Positions 47,501 to 55,496 are shown, counted from the first letter of the stretch. The stretch is DNA of 64,000 nt from Nitrospirota bacterium (GCA_011088105.1 JAALKI010000012.1:1-64000); one strand, 5' to 3'. The notes: generated from the letters alone by a model not told the origin. Program-made: numbers and translations.

Positions 47501-48758
47501 CGATGTGGTCTATACGTATGATGGGAACACCAACCATCGCATCGGGCGGCTCGCGCAGGTGCAGGATGCCTCGGGCACGACGACCTTTTTTTATGATGTC
47601 ACGGGGCGGGTGATTCAGACGGACAAGCACGTGACGAACCAGGCAGGCGGAGAGAGCACGACCTATACCATCCAGAGTACCTACGATGGGCTCGGGCGGG
47701 TCACAGCCCTCACCTATCCCGATACCAGCACGGTCACGCAGACCTATAACGGCCCGCAACTCCAGGGCGTCCAGGAAGGGAGCACGACGTATGCCACCTA
47801 TGGCGGCTTCAATGCTCTTGGGCAACCCAGTACGTTGACGTACGGTAATGGCGTGACCACGAGCTATATCTATAATCCACAGACTTTCCGCTTGACGACG
47901 CTCAAAACGGTCAACGGAAGCACCGTCCTCCAAGATTTAGGCTATATTTTTGATGCCGGAGGAAATGTCACGCAACTCACGGATGGCCTTACGACCTCGG
48001 GGCATAGTACCCAAACCTTCAATTATGATGACCTTGATCGCTTGACCCTCGCCACCGGAGCCTATGGCAACCTCACCTACACCTACGACGCCATTGGCAA
48101 TCTGTTGAGCAACTCCCGGGTGGGCACGTATACCTATCCCCCGAGTGGCCACGCCAGTGTGCGACCCCATGCCGTGACGCAGGCGGGGAGTGAGACCTAT
48201 ACCTATGATGCCAATGGGAATCTGATCAGTGGCGCGAGACGGACCATGGCGTATGATGCCGAGAACCGCCCGGTGCAGATCACCGCGAGTGGCGGTAGCC
48301 CCAGCGGATGGGCGACGGTCGGGGAGGTGTCGGTGCGGCACACCTGGCAGCCCGTGGCCTTGCCCGTCGGGACGATGGCCCCGGTGGTAATTGCCGCGCC
48401 GCCTACCTTTCAGGGACCGGACCCTGGCGTGGTGCGCGTGCGCCAGGTGACCCCGACGGGCTTTGAGCTCCGCTTTGCGGAATGGACCTATGAAAACGGA
48501 GTCCATAATAGTCCGGAAACCGTGGCGTATCTGGCGCTGGAGCCGGGCCGCTATGCGCTCAACGGGGGGGATGCTGCTGCTCGAAGTCGGGACGTTTGCG
48601 GTGAGTGGGAGCACCGCCTGGCACCCGCAGGCGTTTACTCAGGCTTTTCCAGGTACCCCGCACGTCTTCTTGACCCTGCAAACAGAGAACGAAACCGATC
48701 CCGTGACGGTGCGGGCTCAGGAAGTAACAACCACGGGGTTTCAGGCGGCTTTGTTTGA
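44550..48758 (+). CDS. Secreted SpvB/RHS (YD-repeat) protein, N-terminal fragment
   Basis: The larger part of an RHS-type giant protein, 1,402 residues. A signal peptide (LLFFIFLLVFLNLGGMQGLAQ) is followed by a SpvB-like domain (VASVGGEVRADLFTGTATTS, GNGWLGMGWKLEKG), an FG-GAP-like calcium motif (DVNGDGLADMV), then many YD repeats such as YDALGRRTRVTQPDG and YDGLGNLVTLTDTQGN. These build a hollow shell around a C-terminal toxin in characterised RHS proteins. AGGAG precedes ATG 44550. At a run of seven G (48564-48570) the frame is lost; from there the reading goes on unrelated for 60 codons. Dropping one G would join it to the next fragment. GC content is clearly higher than in the flanks. Confidence 0.85.
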   Translation: MTCLFPYKRLLFFIFLLVFLNLGGMQGLAQETDQEVPVASVGGEVRADLFTGTATTSIPIDVPPGRGGVHPDLALVYGSANGNGWLGMGWKLEKGVIERQTKFGVDYSGDAYVFRLSGINVELVNIGDDEYRAKVEGGFTRVQKLTASDGRPYFMATDKTGKKFYFGQEANTRAAKPDDADQIFRWCLDRVEDPHGNYMTLSYTQDQGQTYQARIDYTGHGSLAPSNSVIFHLEDRPDAPPMYVPNFLMKTAKRLKTIEVRANDSLVRAYALNYVNTGGTNRSLLSIIQQFGKDALVDGTGAVVEGTGLPPISLTNKLITDDGTFASTIATVHSATSYGSIWKTWQLADVNGDGLADMVASRLGTNQGWRSSVALVNGTPLLLETIANGLGGSTTIEYTPSTQYANTQLPYPVQTVSAITTDDGNSHVATSTYTYEGGFHHLGERDFRGFAHVTVTGPAGPSGEQTLTETWFHQGNDTEVDVNTPNVPNGYLKGAPYRTQVTDAQGNLYTQTLTTYTADDDGAAPFFSPPASVVTDICDGNGCSRQTRTDYTYDVYGNVIEEYQYGDVSESADDRTVVRTFAPNTTDWILGLPTQETLSQGLGTGGSQLAQSDFYYDGTTSCTVASTNQLPTKGQLTRVVNWLNGGSSPETRMAYDGMGNVVCTRDALGHTTTMTYGSSGTFATAVTNPLGHRTTTQYYGVNDVPMDTGLYGQVKQVTDPNGAVVTSKYDALGRRTRVTQPDGFWTTTSYVAFGTVGSQHVRSDSPLGLSIWTYFDGLGRTMTTKSTGTDSKIIVSNTDYDVRGAVTRSSTPYFETGGTPLWSTNTYDPMGRVVQTTNPDGSRGLTCHDDGVSVSLDANDHRKRVTRDAYGRVQTVQEYTGTYTTCNTAVSTPYSTTTYQYDGLGNLVTLTDTQGNVSTMTYDTLSRKIAMHDPDMGDWTYVYDVNGNLTLQTDAKGQTIHFHYDVLNRRIQKDYSTVKAIGAGDVVYTYDGNTNHRIGRLAQVQDASGTTTFFYDVTGRVIQTDKHVTNQAGGESTTYTIQSTYDGLGRVTALTYPDTSTVTQTYNGPQLQGVQEGSTTYATYGGFNALGQPSTLTYGNGVTTSYIYNPQTFRLTTLKTVNGSTVLQDLGYIFDAGGNVTQLTDGLTTSGHSTQTFNYDDLDRLTLATGAYGNLTYTYDAIGNLLSNSRVGTYTYPPSGHASVRPHAVTQAGSETYTYDANGNLISGARRTMAYDAENRPVQITASGGSPSGWATVGEVSVRHTWQPVALPVGTMAPVVIAAPPTFQGPDPGVVRVRQVTPTGFELRFAEWTYENGVHNSPETVAYLALEPGRYALNGGDAAARSRDVCGEWEHRLAPAGVYSGFSRYPARLLDPANRERNRSRDGAGSGSNNHGVSGGFV

Positions 48759-50196
48759 AGAAGAGGCCTTACAAAATGGCCATGCGACGGAAGAGGTAGG
48801 GTATCTGGCGGTCTATAGTACGACGCCGATGGGGACACTCGACATAGGGGGAACCGCCTTGGCGTATTGGGTACAGCAGCTGACGGTGGCGCATGCCTGG
48901 GTGGACGTGCCTGGGACGACGCTGGAAGTGAAGGGCGAAGAAGAGCAGTCGGCCGATGCGGAAACGGCACACAGCCCCGAGACGCTCGATGTATTGGTGC
49001 TAGGGGGCCGGGTGTTTGGGCAAGACGTGACGGCGGTGGGATCGGATCCCCTGGCACTGCGGCAACGAGGCCCCCCCAGTGGGAGCTTTGCCGCCAGCGG
49101 GGCGGTGGGCACCGGAGCGGCGGGGACCACCTTTGTCTATGATGGCGATGGCGGCCGGGTACAGAAGACGGTCACAGAAGGTACCAGCAACACGACCACC
49201 ACGTATATTGGCAAGCTGTATGTGTGTGAAGGTATGTCCTGTGCGAAGCTGATCTTTGCGGATGACCAGCGGATAGCCATGGTACAGGTGCCGTCCAGTG
49301 GCGGGACGGGGTCAGTGAATTATTTCCATCCAGACCATCTGGGTTCCACGAGTGTGTTGACGGATGGGCAAGGCGTCCAAGAGCAGGATGTGGGCTATGT
49401 GCCCTATGGGGACACGTTCCGCAACACGGGCACGGCCGATGTGGCGTATAAGTATACGGGCAAAGAACAAGACCCAAGCACCGGCCTCTATTTCTATGAG
49501 GCGCGATATTATGATCCCATTTTAGGAAGGTTTATCTCGGCCGATACCCTAGTACCGGAGCCGGGGAATCCACAGACCCTCAATCGGTATGCGTATGCCT
49601 TGAATAATCCCCTGGTCTATACCGATCCGACTGGGCATTTCGCCGCCCATTGTCCGTCCTTGGACAGCTCTTTCTGTGGGGGGCCACGCCAGCCTGGGGG
49701 CCGCTTCGGAGCGTTATTCGCTGACCAGCTCTTTGATCTCCCATCATTTCCTACTTTCTCCAATTTTAGTCCAGCGGGTAGTTTGCATAATAATTCACCT
49801 TTTACGTTTGGGGGGCGAGGAGGCTTTGTGTCGACTTCGTTGCCCACGTTCGGTGGATCCAACTTGGGCTTTCCACTTCCTGCTTTTTCATCCACGATTC
49901 GGGAAACTCAATTTTCTTTAGGAATTGGAGGAACTATCGGGACGCAAGCATTTCCACTTGTAGGCTTCCCTGGTCTATTTATTCATGGTGAATTTAATAT
50001 AGGGCTGGCCATAGATGTACGAGATCTTCTGAATACAAGGATATTTATAAGTGGCCAAATCAGCCCGATGTTTGGGGTAGGAGCAATAGTCTCAATGGGA
50101 GGACATGTAGGCTTTGGAGCGAGTAATCAATTGACCTCATCTGGTTTTTCATCCAGTACTTCTTCCGGATGGAAGGAGGAGGAGGGCTTGGTCTAA
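48571..50196 (+). CDS. RHS protein, C-terminal core fragment (frame +1 after G7)
   Basis: Continues the RHS protein in a shifted frame, open from 48463 but homologous from about 48571. It opens with a beta-rich domain, LEVGTFAVSGSTAWHPQAF...VRAQEVTTTGFQAAL, a tandem copy of a domain just before the shift. It then reaches the RHS core end: YFHPDHLGSTSVLTDGQG, KYTGKEQDPSTGLYFYEARYYDPILGRFISADTL and YAYALNNPLVYTDPTGH. After DPTG comes a variable tip, Gly/Ser/Phe-rich and low in charge. A second apparent frame change near 50167-50186 ends this frame at 50196. It is probably not made as a separate protein unless an internal start near 48571 works. Confidence 0.75.
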   Translation: MLLLEVGTFAVSGSTAWHPQAFTQAFPGTPHVFLTLQTENETDPVTVRAQEVTTTGFQAALFEEEALQNGHATEEVGYLAVYSTTPMGTLDIGGTALAYWVQQLTVAHAWVDVPGTTLEVKGEEEQSADAETAHSPETLDVLVLGGRVFGQDVTAVGSDPLALRQRGPPSGSFAASGAVGTGAAGTTFVYDGDGGRVQKTVTEGTSNTTTTYIGKLYVCEGMSCAKLIFADDQRIAMVQVPSSGGTGSVNYFHPDHLGSTSVLTDGQGVQEQDVGYVPYGDTFRNTGTADVAYKYTGKEQDPSTGLYFYEARYYDPILGRFISADTLVPEPGNPQTLNRYAYALNNPLVYTDPTGHFAAHCPSLDSSFCGGPRQPGGRFGALFADQLFDLPSFPTFSNFSPAGSLHNNSPFTFGGRGGFVSTSLPTFGGSNLGFPLPAFSSTIRETQFSLGIGGTIGTQAFPLVGFPGLFIHGEFNIGLAIDVRDLLNTRIFISGQISPMFGVGAIVSMGGHVGFGASNQLTSSGFSSSTSSGWKEEEGLV

Positions 50197-50405
50197 GAGC
50201 TATTGCAGGGTCGCTTGATGTTGCAACAAGCTCTAGCCAAAATCCACCAAACTTCACTTTTGATGGTTTGGCAATAGCAAAAGGGAGAAGTGGTGTTGGG
50301 TTTGGCATCTACGGAGCCAGTGGGGTAGGATTTAATGGAACCTTGGCTTCACCAAGCGTTCGAGATATGTTGAATTTACCTCTGCAGAATGCAGAGTCGG
50401 AATGA
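50169..50405 (+). pseudogene. RHS tip, last fragment in a third frame
   Basis: A 78-codon frame starting inside the previous one. It reads GGGGLGLRAIAGSLDVATSSS and later GVGFGIYGASGVGFNGTL, the same Gly-rich, low-charge style as the tip just upstream (GGHVGFGASNQLTSS). The most economical view is that one base is missing (or two extra) in the purine run 50167-50186, and that this is the true C-terminus of the RHS protein. It ends 11 bases before the small membrane-protein gene. Confidence 0.55.
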
Positions 50406-50416
50406 AATGAGTCGTT

Positions 50417-50722
50417 ATGCAAGAAACATTTCAAAGCTTTCTTCAAACCTTAATGTTTACAAGCGGAGGATTATTTTTTGCTGCCATTATCCTCTTTTTT
50501 GTGGTTCTAGGTTACATGATTTTTAAACTAATCACCAACAAAACAATTGCCAAGGGAGACAATGCAAGTGCTTTTAAATTGCTAGGAGTACCACTATCTA
50601 CTGAAAGCGAAAAGGGCTTTGCACTGCTAAAGAAATTAAACAAGTACGCTATGGTAATTTGGGTGATCGGGTTTGTTGCGGCCGTTTTACTAGTAGTTCA
50701 AGCAATTGTTTTCTCTAAATAA
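50417..50722 (+). CDS. Small two-helix membrane protein, candidate immunity protein
   Basis: A 101-residue protein with two strong membrane helices, about residues 16-37 (GGLFFAAIILFFVVLGYMIF) and 76-97 (VIWVIGFVAAVLLVVQAIVF), joined by a Lys-rich loop of about 35 residues. No known family recognised. It sits directly after the RHS tip, on the same strand, where immunity genes for RHS toxins normally lie. A membrane immunity protein would fit a membrane-active toxin, and the tip is indeed Gly-rich and hydrophobic. This functional link is inferred from position and composition only. Confidence 0.65.
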   Translation: MQETFQSFLQTLMFTSGGLFFAAIILFFVVLGYMIFKLITNKTIAKGDNASAFKLLGVPLSTESEKGFALLKKLNKYAMVIWVIGFVAAVLLVVQAIVFSK

Positions 50723-50773
50723 TGAACGATCAGGGAGGTTAGAAAAAGTAGAAAAAGAAGGGAAGAAGGGGGC

Positions 50774-50918
50774 AAGTTGAGGTGGCCCTCAAAAAACAGA
50801 CACGAAGTTACGAGTCATTGGCCTGACGTTCAAGTTTCTCTGGGCTACGATAGCCGAGAGTTTGATGTAGGCGTATTCGGTTATAGAACCCCTCGATATA
50901 TTCAAAAATGGCGGATAA
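50774..50918 (-). mobile_element. IS3-family transposase remnant (3' end)
   Basis: On the minus strand this reads [20 protein letters not shown], then [14 protein letters not shown] and a stop at 50810-50808. That is the conserved C-terminus of the IS3-family OrfB integrase-core transposase. The outer part, near 50774-50802, reads TGTCTGTTTTTTGAGGGCC on the minus strand and resembles an IS3-type terminal inverted repeat. Upstream of AIFEYIE a stop appears within a few codons, so only the last 35 residues or so survive. Confidence 0.8.
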
Positions 50919-51186
50919 AAAGGGTCAAGTATAAGGGGTCAAGTCTAGTTTTATTAGTTTTGTGTGCTGCTGTAACCGCTGACCCTGAGCTTCACATACA
51001 CATATGAGGTCAGGCTTGCCCCCAATTTTCCAGAAAAATCCAAGCATCAAGTTCTCCCCTCTCTTTACTAGCCGAGGTTAGACTGTTGTGTGTTTCTTTG
51101 TGAGGTTGCGCCACTTCAATTTCAATAGTCTTAGGCTTTCATACTCACTTGATGCTTATTGGCTTTCCTTGCTACAGTCCCAATCT
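50919..51186. other. Degenerate spacer after the IS remnant
   Basis: About 270 bases without a gene. It contains scattered GGGTCAAG/GGTCAGGC-like words (50924-50943, 51007-51016) that may be leftovers of mobile DNA. The cyclophilin frame is open through part of it, but the encoded sequence is not cyclophilin-like. Confidence 0.3.
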
Positions 51187-51717
51187 ATGTCGGCGCCCAT
51201 CCAATTTGCCAAAAAAAATCCAAAGGCTGTGATCTCTACCAAATTTGGGGAGATTGAAATACGTTTTTTTACAGACCTAGCCCCACGTCATGTAGAAAAT
51301 TTCATCAATCTGGGGAAAATGGGGTTTTATGATGGAACCCTCTTTCATCGGGTGGTTCCAGGTTTCGTCATTCAGGGAGGCGATCCTTTCAGCAAAGAGT
51401 CGGATCGAGCCCTGCACGGCACGGGAGGCCCAGGGTATAGTCTCCCTCCTGAGCCAGGCGATCGCCCACATCGCCGGGGTACGGTGTCCATGGCCAAAGT
51501 GCCCAGGGACATGGGGGCATCCCGTGATATCTCCGATAATGGCTCGCAGTTTTTTATTTGTGTCGATGATGCTAGTAGTTTGGATCGGTCGTATTCTGCG
51601 TTTGGCAGGGTCGTTCGAGGTATGGACGCGGTTGACAAAATTGCCAACCTTGTCCGTGATGAAAACGACAATCCTTTGGAATCAGTTGAAATGACGGTTG
51701 TCGTACTGGAAGGGTAA
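51187..51717 (+). CDS. Cyclophilin-type peptidyl-prolyl isomerase
   Basis: A 176-residue cytosolic protein-folding enzyme of the cyclophilin family. It shows APRHVENFINLGKMGFYDGTLFHRVVPGFVIQGGDP, the family signature with the catalytic Arg and Phe, then GTVSMAKVPRDMGASRDISDNGSQFFI and a final YSAFGRVVRGMDAVDKI. A signal peptide is absent. ATG 51187 begins at the usual position; the frame extends to 51088 with unrelated sequence. No clear ribosome site was seen. Confidence 0.93.
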   Translation: MSAPIQFAKKNPKAVISTKFGEIEIRFFTDLAPRHVENFINLGKMGFYDGTLFHRVVPGFVIQGGDPFSKESDRALHGTGGPGYSLPPEPGDRPHRRGTVSMAKVPRDMGASRDISDNGSQFFICVDDASSLDRSYSAFGRVVRGMDAVDKIANLVRDENDNPLESVEMTVVVLEG

Positions 51718-51725
51718 CGCGTCTG

Positions 51726-52976
51726 TTAATAAAACGCGATGCTGGCATAGGTGACGGTGGAATTAAACTGATCGGTAATGCCACGATCGTACCGCAGGAC
51801 CTGCCCTTTTTCAGCTTGGATGAGTTTCAGCATTGTAAACATTGTCGAAAATCCTGAAATTCTTCGAGCATTCCCTTCTTTCAAAATAAACTCCGCAAAA
51901 GCTTCTGGCTCCAGATTTTCTACATGCTTGAGCATTTCTAGGTCGGTTTGCATGCATCGATGAAATGAAAAATCTGTTGGGAGCGTCCGGTCTCCATAGC
52001 GAAGTCCGATATGCGCCAGTTCGCCGCTGGCAATCACACAAATCTCTTCTCCCGAGGCTGCCACAGCCTGTTTGAATAGGCTCAAAAATGTATCCACGCG
52101 ATCGAAGAGCTCTTTTAAGCTTTTATCGGCTAAACAGTCAGGAGGAAAGGCACAGAGGATGGGCACGATAGAAATGGGCTTCTGGCGGCCAATGGTGTGC
52201 TGAAGAAACGGTAGTTGAAATTCGATGCTATGTTCTTGCGCATGGGCAAGTTCTTCAGTGAAAAATGACTCCCCGCCATTGCTTCGAAATGCGTTGAGAA
52301 TTGATTGGTTGACCGGCACAACGCCTAACGGAGTCTCAAAGTCCTTACCAGTGACGGCAATGCCTCCCTCTAACCCGGCATGGCAGGTTCCTAGGAGTAC
52401 AAAGACCGATGGTGTTTCTGCTTCCTGTAATTCTTTGTAGGTCCAAGCATACAACGGTCCGGCTTCTTTAAGGTCAAACGAGGGCGCAATCACCCCTTTA
52501 ATGCGCTGTCCCGCATGCTCGGACGGGGTTTTGTCCGGCCCTTCTTTCGAGGAAAAAAATCCGTCCAATTGCTGCGAGAGTTTTTCCGCCTCTGCCTCGT
52601 AACTTTTGCCCGCAAAGACACTTGGTCGTGTCGGTGCATTGCGAAAGGTTTCGATGGCCAATGCTTTGGCCTGGTCGCAACGATCGCCTTCCAGAAACAA
52701 TTTGTCTTCCAAGTCAGCGACTAATCGCTGCAATCGATCCGGCAGCAAAAATTCACCATATTTTTTCAAATATTCCCCACCGACTTGGTCGAGTGAATGT
52801 TCTCCATCAAAAAACTGAAACACATAGAACATGGAAAGGGGAATGACCAATTTCTCAGAAGACAACCCTGTGGGGTCCCACAGGACAATATATTGTTCTT
52901 CTCCTTGCTTGAGCGGGGAATATTGTAAGTTACGCAATGTTGGGTAAACACTAGGATCTTTGACGGTCTCGGTCAT
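51726..52976 (-). CDS. MEMO1-family protein (AmmeMemoRadiSam system protein B)
   Basis: A 416-residue protein. The C-terminal two-thirds match the MEMO1/AmmeMemoRadiSam protein B family, a metal-binding fold related to class III extradiol dioxygenases: IKGVIAPSFDLKEAG, FVLLGTCHAG, EHSIEFQLPFLQ with the conserved His-Ser-Ile-Glu, IASGELAHIG and a final IAFY. The first 110 residues are extra and look like a winged-helix or PqqD-like domain (SLDQVGGEYLKKYGEFLLPDRLQRLVADLE). The usual partners, the AmmeMemoRadiSam A protein and a radical SAM enzyme, are not adjacent. Biochemical function of the bacterial family is unclear. Confidence 0.85.
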   Translation of the reverse strand: MTETVKDPSVYPTLRNLQYSPLKQGEEQYIVLWDPTGLSSEKLVIPLSMFYVFQFFDGEHSLDQVGGEYLKKYGEFLLPDRLQRLVADLEDKLFLEGDRCDQAKALAIETFRNAPTRPSVFAGKSYEAEAEKLSQQLDGFFSSKEGPDKTPSEHAGQRIKGVIAPSFDLKEAGPLYAWTYKELQEAETPSVFVLLGTCHAGLEGGIAVTGKDFETPLGVVPVNQSILNAFRSNGGESFFTEELAHAQEHSIEFQLPFLQHTIGRQKPISIVPILCAFPPDCLADKSLKELFDRVDTFLSLFKQAVAASGEEICVIASGELAHIGLRYGDRTLPTDFSFHRCMQTDLEMLKHVENLEPEAFAEFILKEGNARRISGFSTMFTMLKLIQAEKGQVLRYDRGITDQFNSTVTYASIAFY

Positions 52977-53151
52977 GGTCGGTTATGACTCCTCGGCTAT
53001 AATTGGTCGGACAACAGAATGGAAGGATTATACGGATGGCATCTTTAGGGGCGCAAGCCGTCTTCCCGGTGGTGATCTGGGCGTGGGAAAACGGTGCGTA
53101 GCCTGTGGTGCATCATGGCCAATGAGAGGGAATCTGTGTGCACGATCTCCT

Positions 53152-54459
53152 TTACAGGGGGTGTGTGGTTAGGCTGTCGGCCGCATGGCGTCCGGCAATG
53201 TATCCCGTTGACCATGCCCACTGGAAATTAAAGCCCCCAATCCGGCCGTCACAATCGAGCATTTCCCCAATCAGATACAAACCTGGAATGTTTCGAGACG
53301 CCATGGAGTAACAATTGATTTCTTCGAGGGGAATGCCTCCGGCTGTTACTTCGGCATGGTTCCAGCCATGTGTGTTGATGACGGGGAGACACAGATCGGT
53401 CAGCGTATGAGTCAAGGCTCGGCGTTGTGGGCGACGGAGTTGACTCAGGAGTAGGGCGTCGAGCATTGCCATAGGCTCTTCAGTGGAAGACGCCGTGCGC
53501 TGTTCTTCAGGCGTGCGGCTAACATGGTGGCAAAGTGCTTTGGCAACCCGTGCCGGCAAACGTTCGGCAAGGTGTGCGACCACTGTCTTTCGTCCTGCTT
53601 GATTGGTGGCTTGAGATAACCAACGATCCACATCATCAAATGTTTGGCCTGGAAAGACATTTAACGAGAGTGTCACCGGTTGTCCTTGTTCATGGGCCAT
53701 GATCCAAAAGCGGCTGCTATCTAAAACCACAGGGCCACTCACGCCTTTATGCGTCCAAAGCAAACTACCTGTTCGGCGATCAATGGTTTTGCCGACGACT
53801 CTTGTCGTGAGGGTGACCTCGTGAGAAGCGCCTGAGAGGTTGTGGTGAAAAAATGTCTCATCCAGGAGTAAAGGGACGAGCGCAGGATACGTGGCTGTGA
53901 GGGTATGCCCCAGTCGTTGTGTGATCGTCCATGCATGCCCATCCGATCCGGATTTGGGCAAGGACTGTCCTCCGGTTGCGAGAATAACCCGCTGTGCCGT
54001 CAGATGGCCGGTTGCATGGACAATCTGAAACCCGGTCTGAGCTGGCACAATGTCTTGAACACGGTGTTTAGTCAGCAGAGAGATTCCTAAGGCTTCACAC
54101 CGGCCAATCAGGGCCTGCAAGACCGTCCGTGCCTTGTTACTGAGAGGGAACAGTTTGCCAGTGGCTTCTTGCTTCAATGGCACGCCCAATGATTCAAACC
54201 AGCGTACAGTGGCCTGTGCGTCAAACCGTTGGAGGACCCGCTTGACCAATCGGCGTGGCGCATAGAAGTCGGCAGGGGTTACCCGTTCATGCGTGACATT
54301 GCAACGCCCGCCGCCGGATACCAAAATTTTTGAGCCAATGGTCTTTGCCCCGTCTAACAGGACAATCTGGCAATTTGGATGTTTTTCCGCCGCAAAGATA
54401 CCTGCTGCAAGGCCTGCGGCCCCAGCTCCGACGATGGCAATGTCGACATCAATGGGCAT
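53152..54459 (-). CDS. YhiN/HI0933-family flavoprotein
   Basis: A 435-residue FAD-dependent oxidoreductase. IAIVGAGAAGLAAGIFAAE is the dinucleotide-binding motif near the N-terminus; GSKILVSGGGRCNVTHE and ATGGQSLPKSGSDGHAW are family hallmarks, and the C-terminus ends GLYLIGEMLDCDGRIGGFNFQWAWSTGYIAGRHAA, also diagnostic. Length is standard (about 400). The substrate is not established for most members; the group includes BaiN. It is monocistronic, convergent with nothing close by. Confidence 0.92.
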   Translation of the reverse strand: MPIDVDIAIVGAGAAGLAAGIFAAEKHPNCQIVLLDGAKTIGSKILVSGGGRCNVTHERVTPADFYAPRRLVKRVLQRFDAQATVRWFESLGVPLKQEATGKLFPLSNKARTVLQALIGRCEALGISLLTKHRVQDIVPAQTGFQIVHATGHLTAQRVILATGGQSLPKSGSDGHAWTITQRLGHTLTATYPALVPLLLDETFFHHNLSGASHEVTLTTRVVGKTIDRRTGSLLWTHKGVSGPVVLDSSRFWIMAHEQGQPVTLSLNVFPGQTFDDVDRWLSQATNQAGRKTVVAHLAERLPARVAKALCHHVSRTPEEQRTASSTEEPMAMLDALLLSQLRRPQRRALTHTLTDLCLPVINTHGWNHAEVTAGGIPLEEINCYSMASRNIPGLYLIGEMLDCDGRIGGFNFQWAWSTGYIAGRHAADSLTTHPL

Positions 54460-54650
54460 AATTCATGGTGCTGTGAAAAATGTGTGAATCTGTATCCGCG
54501 TATAGATAGACGGTCATGTGTTGTTTGTCTAGAGGTGTGGCCTCATATGCCACGTGGCCAGGCTATGGCTATGCCTGCTTGTAGAAGAAAGGGCTTGGAG
54601 CGAAAGCCTCTTGCCCTATATATGCCTTGTTGGTGTGGTACACTAGGTGT

Positions 54651-55496
54651 GTGACACCACCAGACCATTTTCCCCACTTCCATCCTTTGAGATCGGCATT
54701 GCGTCGATCTGACCAGGACCTGGAATTTCTTGCCCGTGATGAACTGCGGGCGATTCGACTTCAGTTGGATTGGCTCAAACCAGAGCTGATTCAACAGGCT
54801 GAAGGCATTGCATCGACCATTGTCGTCTTTGGGAGCTCCCGTTTGCCAGAGCTTGGTCAGGCTCAAAAACAACTCCATGTGGCCCAAGCCACACTCGCCG
54901 AGGATCCTCACGATGCTGATAGGCAACGTCAAGTGAAGATTGCACAGAGTCAGGTTGCGTTGGCTCGTTACTATGATGAAGCTCGAGAGTTCAGCCAATT
55001 GGTGTCTTCAACCTGTCAAGTAGAGAACCGGTGTGAGTATGTGATTGTAACCGGTGGCGGGTCAGGGATTATGGAAGCTGCGAATCGCGGCGCGCATGAT
55101 GTGGGGGCTAAATCTATCGGCCTCAATATTGCCCTTCCTCATGAACAAGTGCCCAATGCCTACATTACCCCATCGTTGTGCTTTGAATTTCGATACTTTG
55201 CTTTGCGCAAGATGCATTTTCTCTATCGAGCCACGGCGTTGGTGGCGTTTTCTGGCGGGTACGGGACACTTGATGAACTGTTTGAAACGCTTACATTAAT
55301 CCAGACAGGCAAAGTAAAAGGGGTGGTGGTGGTCTTGGTTGGGAGGGACTTTTGGCAACAGCTCATTAATTGGCCCATGCTTGTTGAGACAGGCTTAATC
55401 AGTGCTGAGGACCTTCAGCTCTTTCATTTTGCCGAAACGGCGCAAGAAGTCTGGGATATTATTCTGGCCAATCATTCGAAGGCAGATCCTTCATGA
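54651..55496 (+). CDS. LOG-family (lysine-decarboxylase-like) nucleotide phosphoribohydrolase
   Basis: A 281-residue protein of the LOG/TIGR00730 type, which release free bases from nucleoside monophosphates (cytokinin-activating in plants). It has the phosphate-binding VIVTGGGSGIMEAANRGA and ALRKMHFLYRA with the conserved Arg-Lys. The second signature, normally PGGxGTxxE, reads SGGYGTLDE, so its first Pro is Ser. A helical insertion of about 50 residues (QAQKQLHVAQATLAED...) lies before the core strand, as in larger family members. The start is uncertain: GTG 54651 is used; TTG 54627 also fits. Its stop overlaps a degraded gene fragment. Confidence 0.85.
   Translation: MTPPDHFPHFHPLRSALRRSDQDLEFLARDELRAIRLQLDWLKPELIQQAEGIASTIVVFGSSRLPELGQAQKQLHVAQATLAEDPHDADRQRQVKIAQSQVALARYYDEAREFSQLVSSTCQVENRCEYVIVTGGGSGIMEAANRGAHDVGAKSIGLNIALPHEQVPNAYITPSLCFEFRYFALRKMHFLYRATALVAFSGGYGTLDELFETLTLIQTGKVKGVVVVLVGRDFWQQLINWPMLVETGLISAEDLQLFHFAETAQEVWDIILANHSKADPS

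Noticed and set aside
48564..48571. Programmed ribosomal frameshift at the G7 run
   Set aside because: No slippery heptamer plus pseudoknot was visible; phase variation or an indel error is simpler.
44274..48614. Several long minus-strand frames across the RHS gene
   Set aside because: They are antisense shadows caused by the GC-rich repetitive YD-repeat coding sequence; low-complexity Ile/Gly/Arg-rich text.
50777..51007. 76-codon plus-strand frame over the IS scar
   Set aside because: It is the antisense of the transposase remnant, which matches IS3 on the minus strand.
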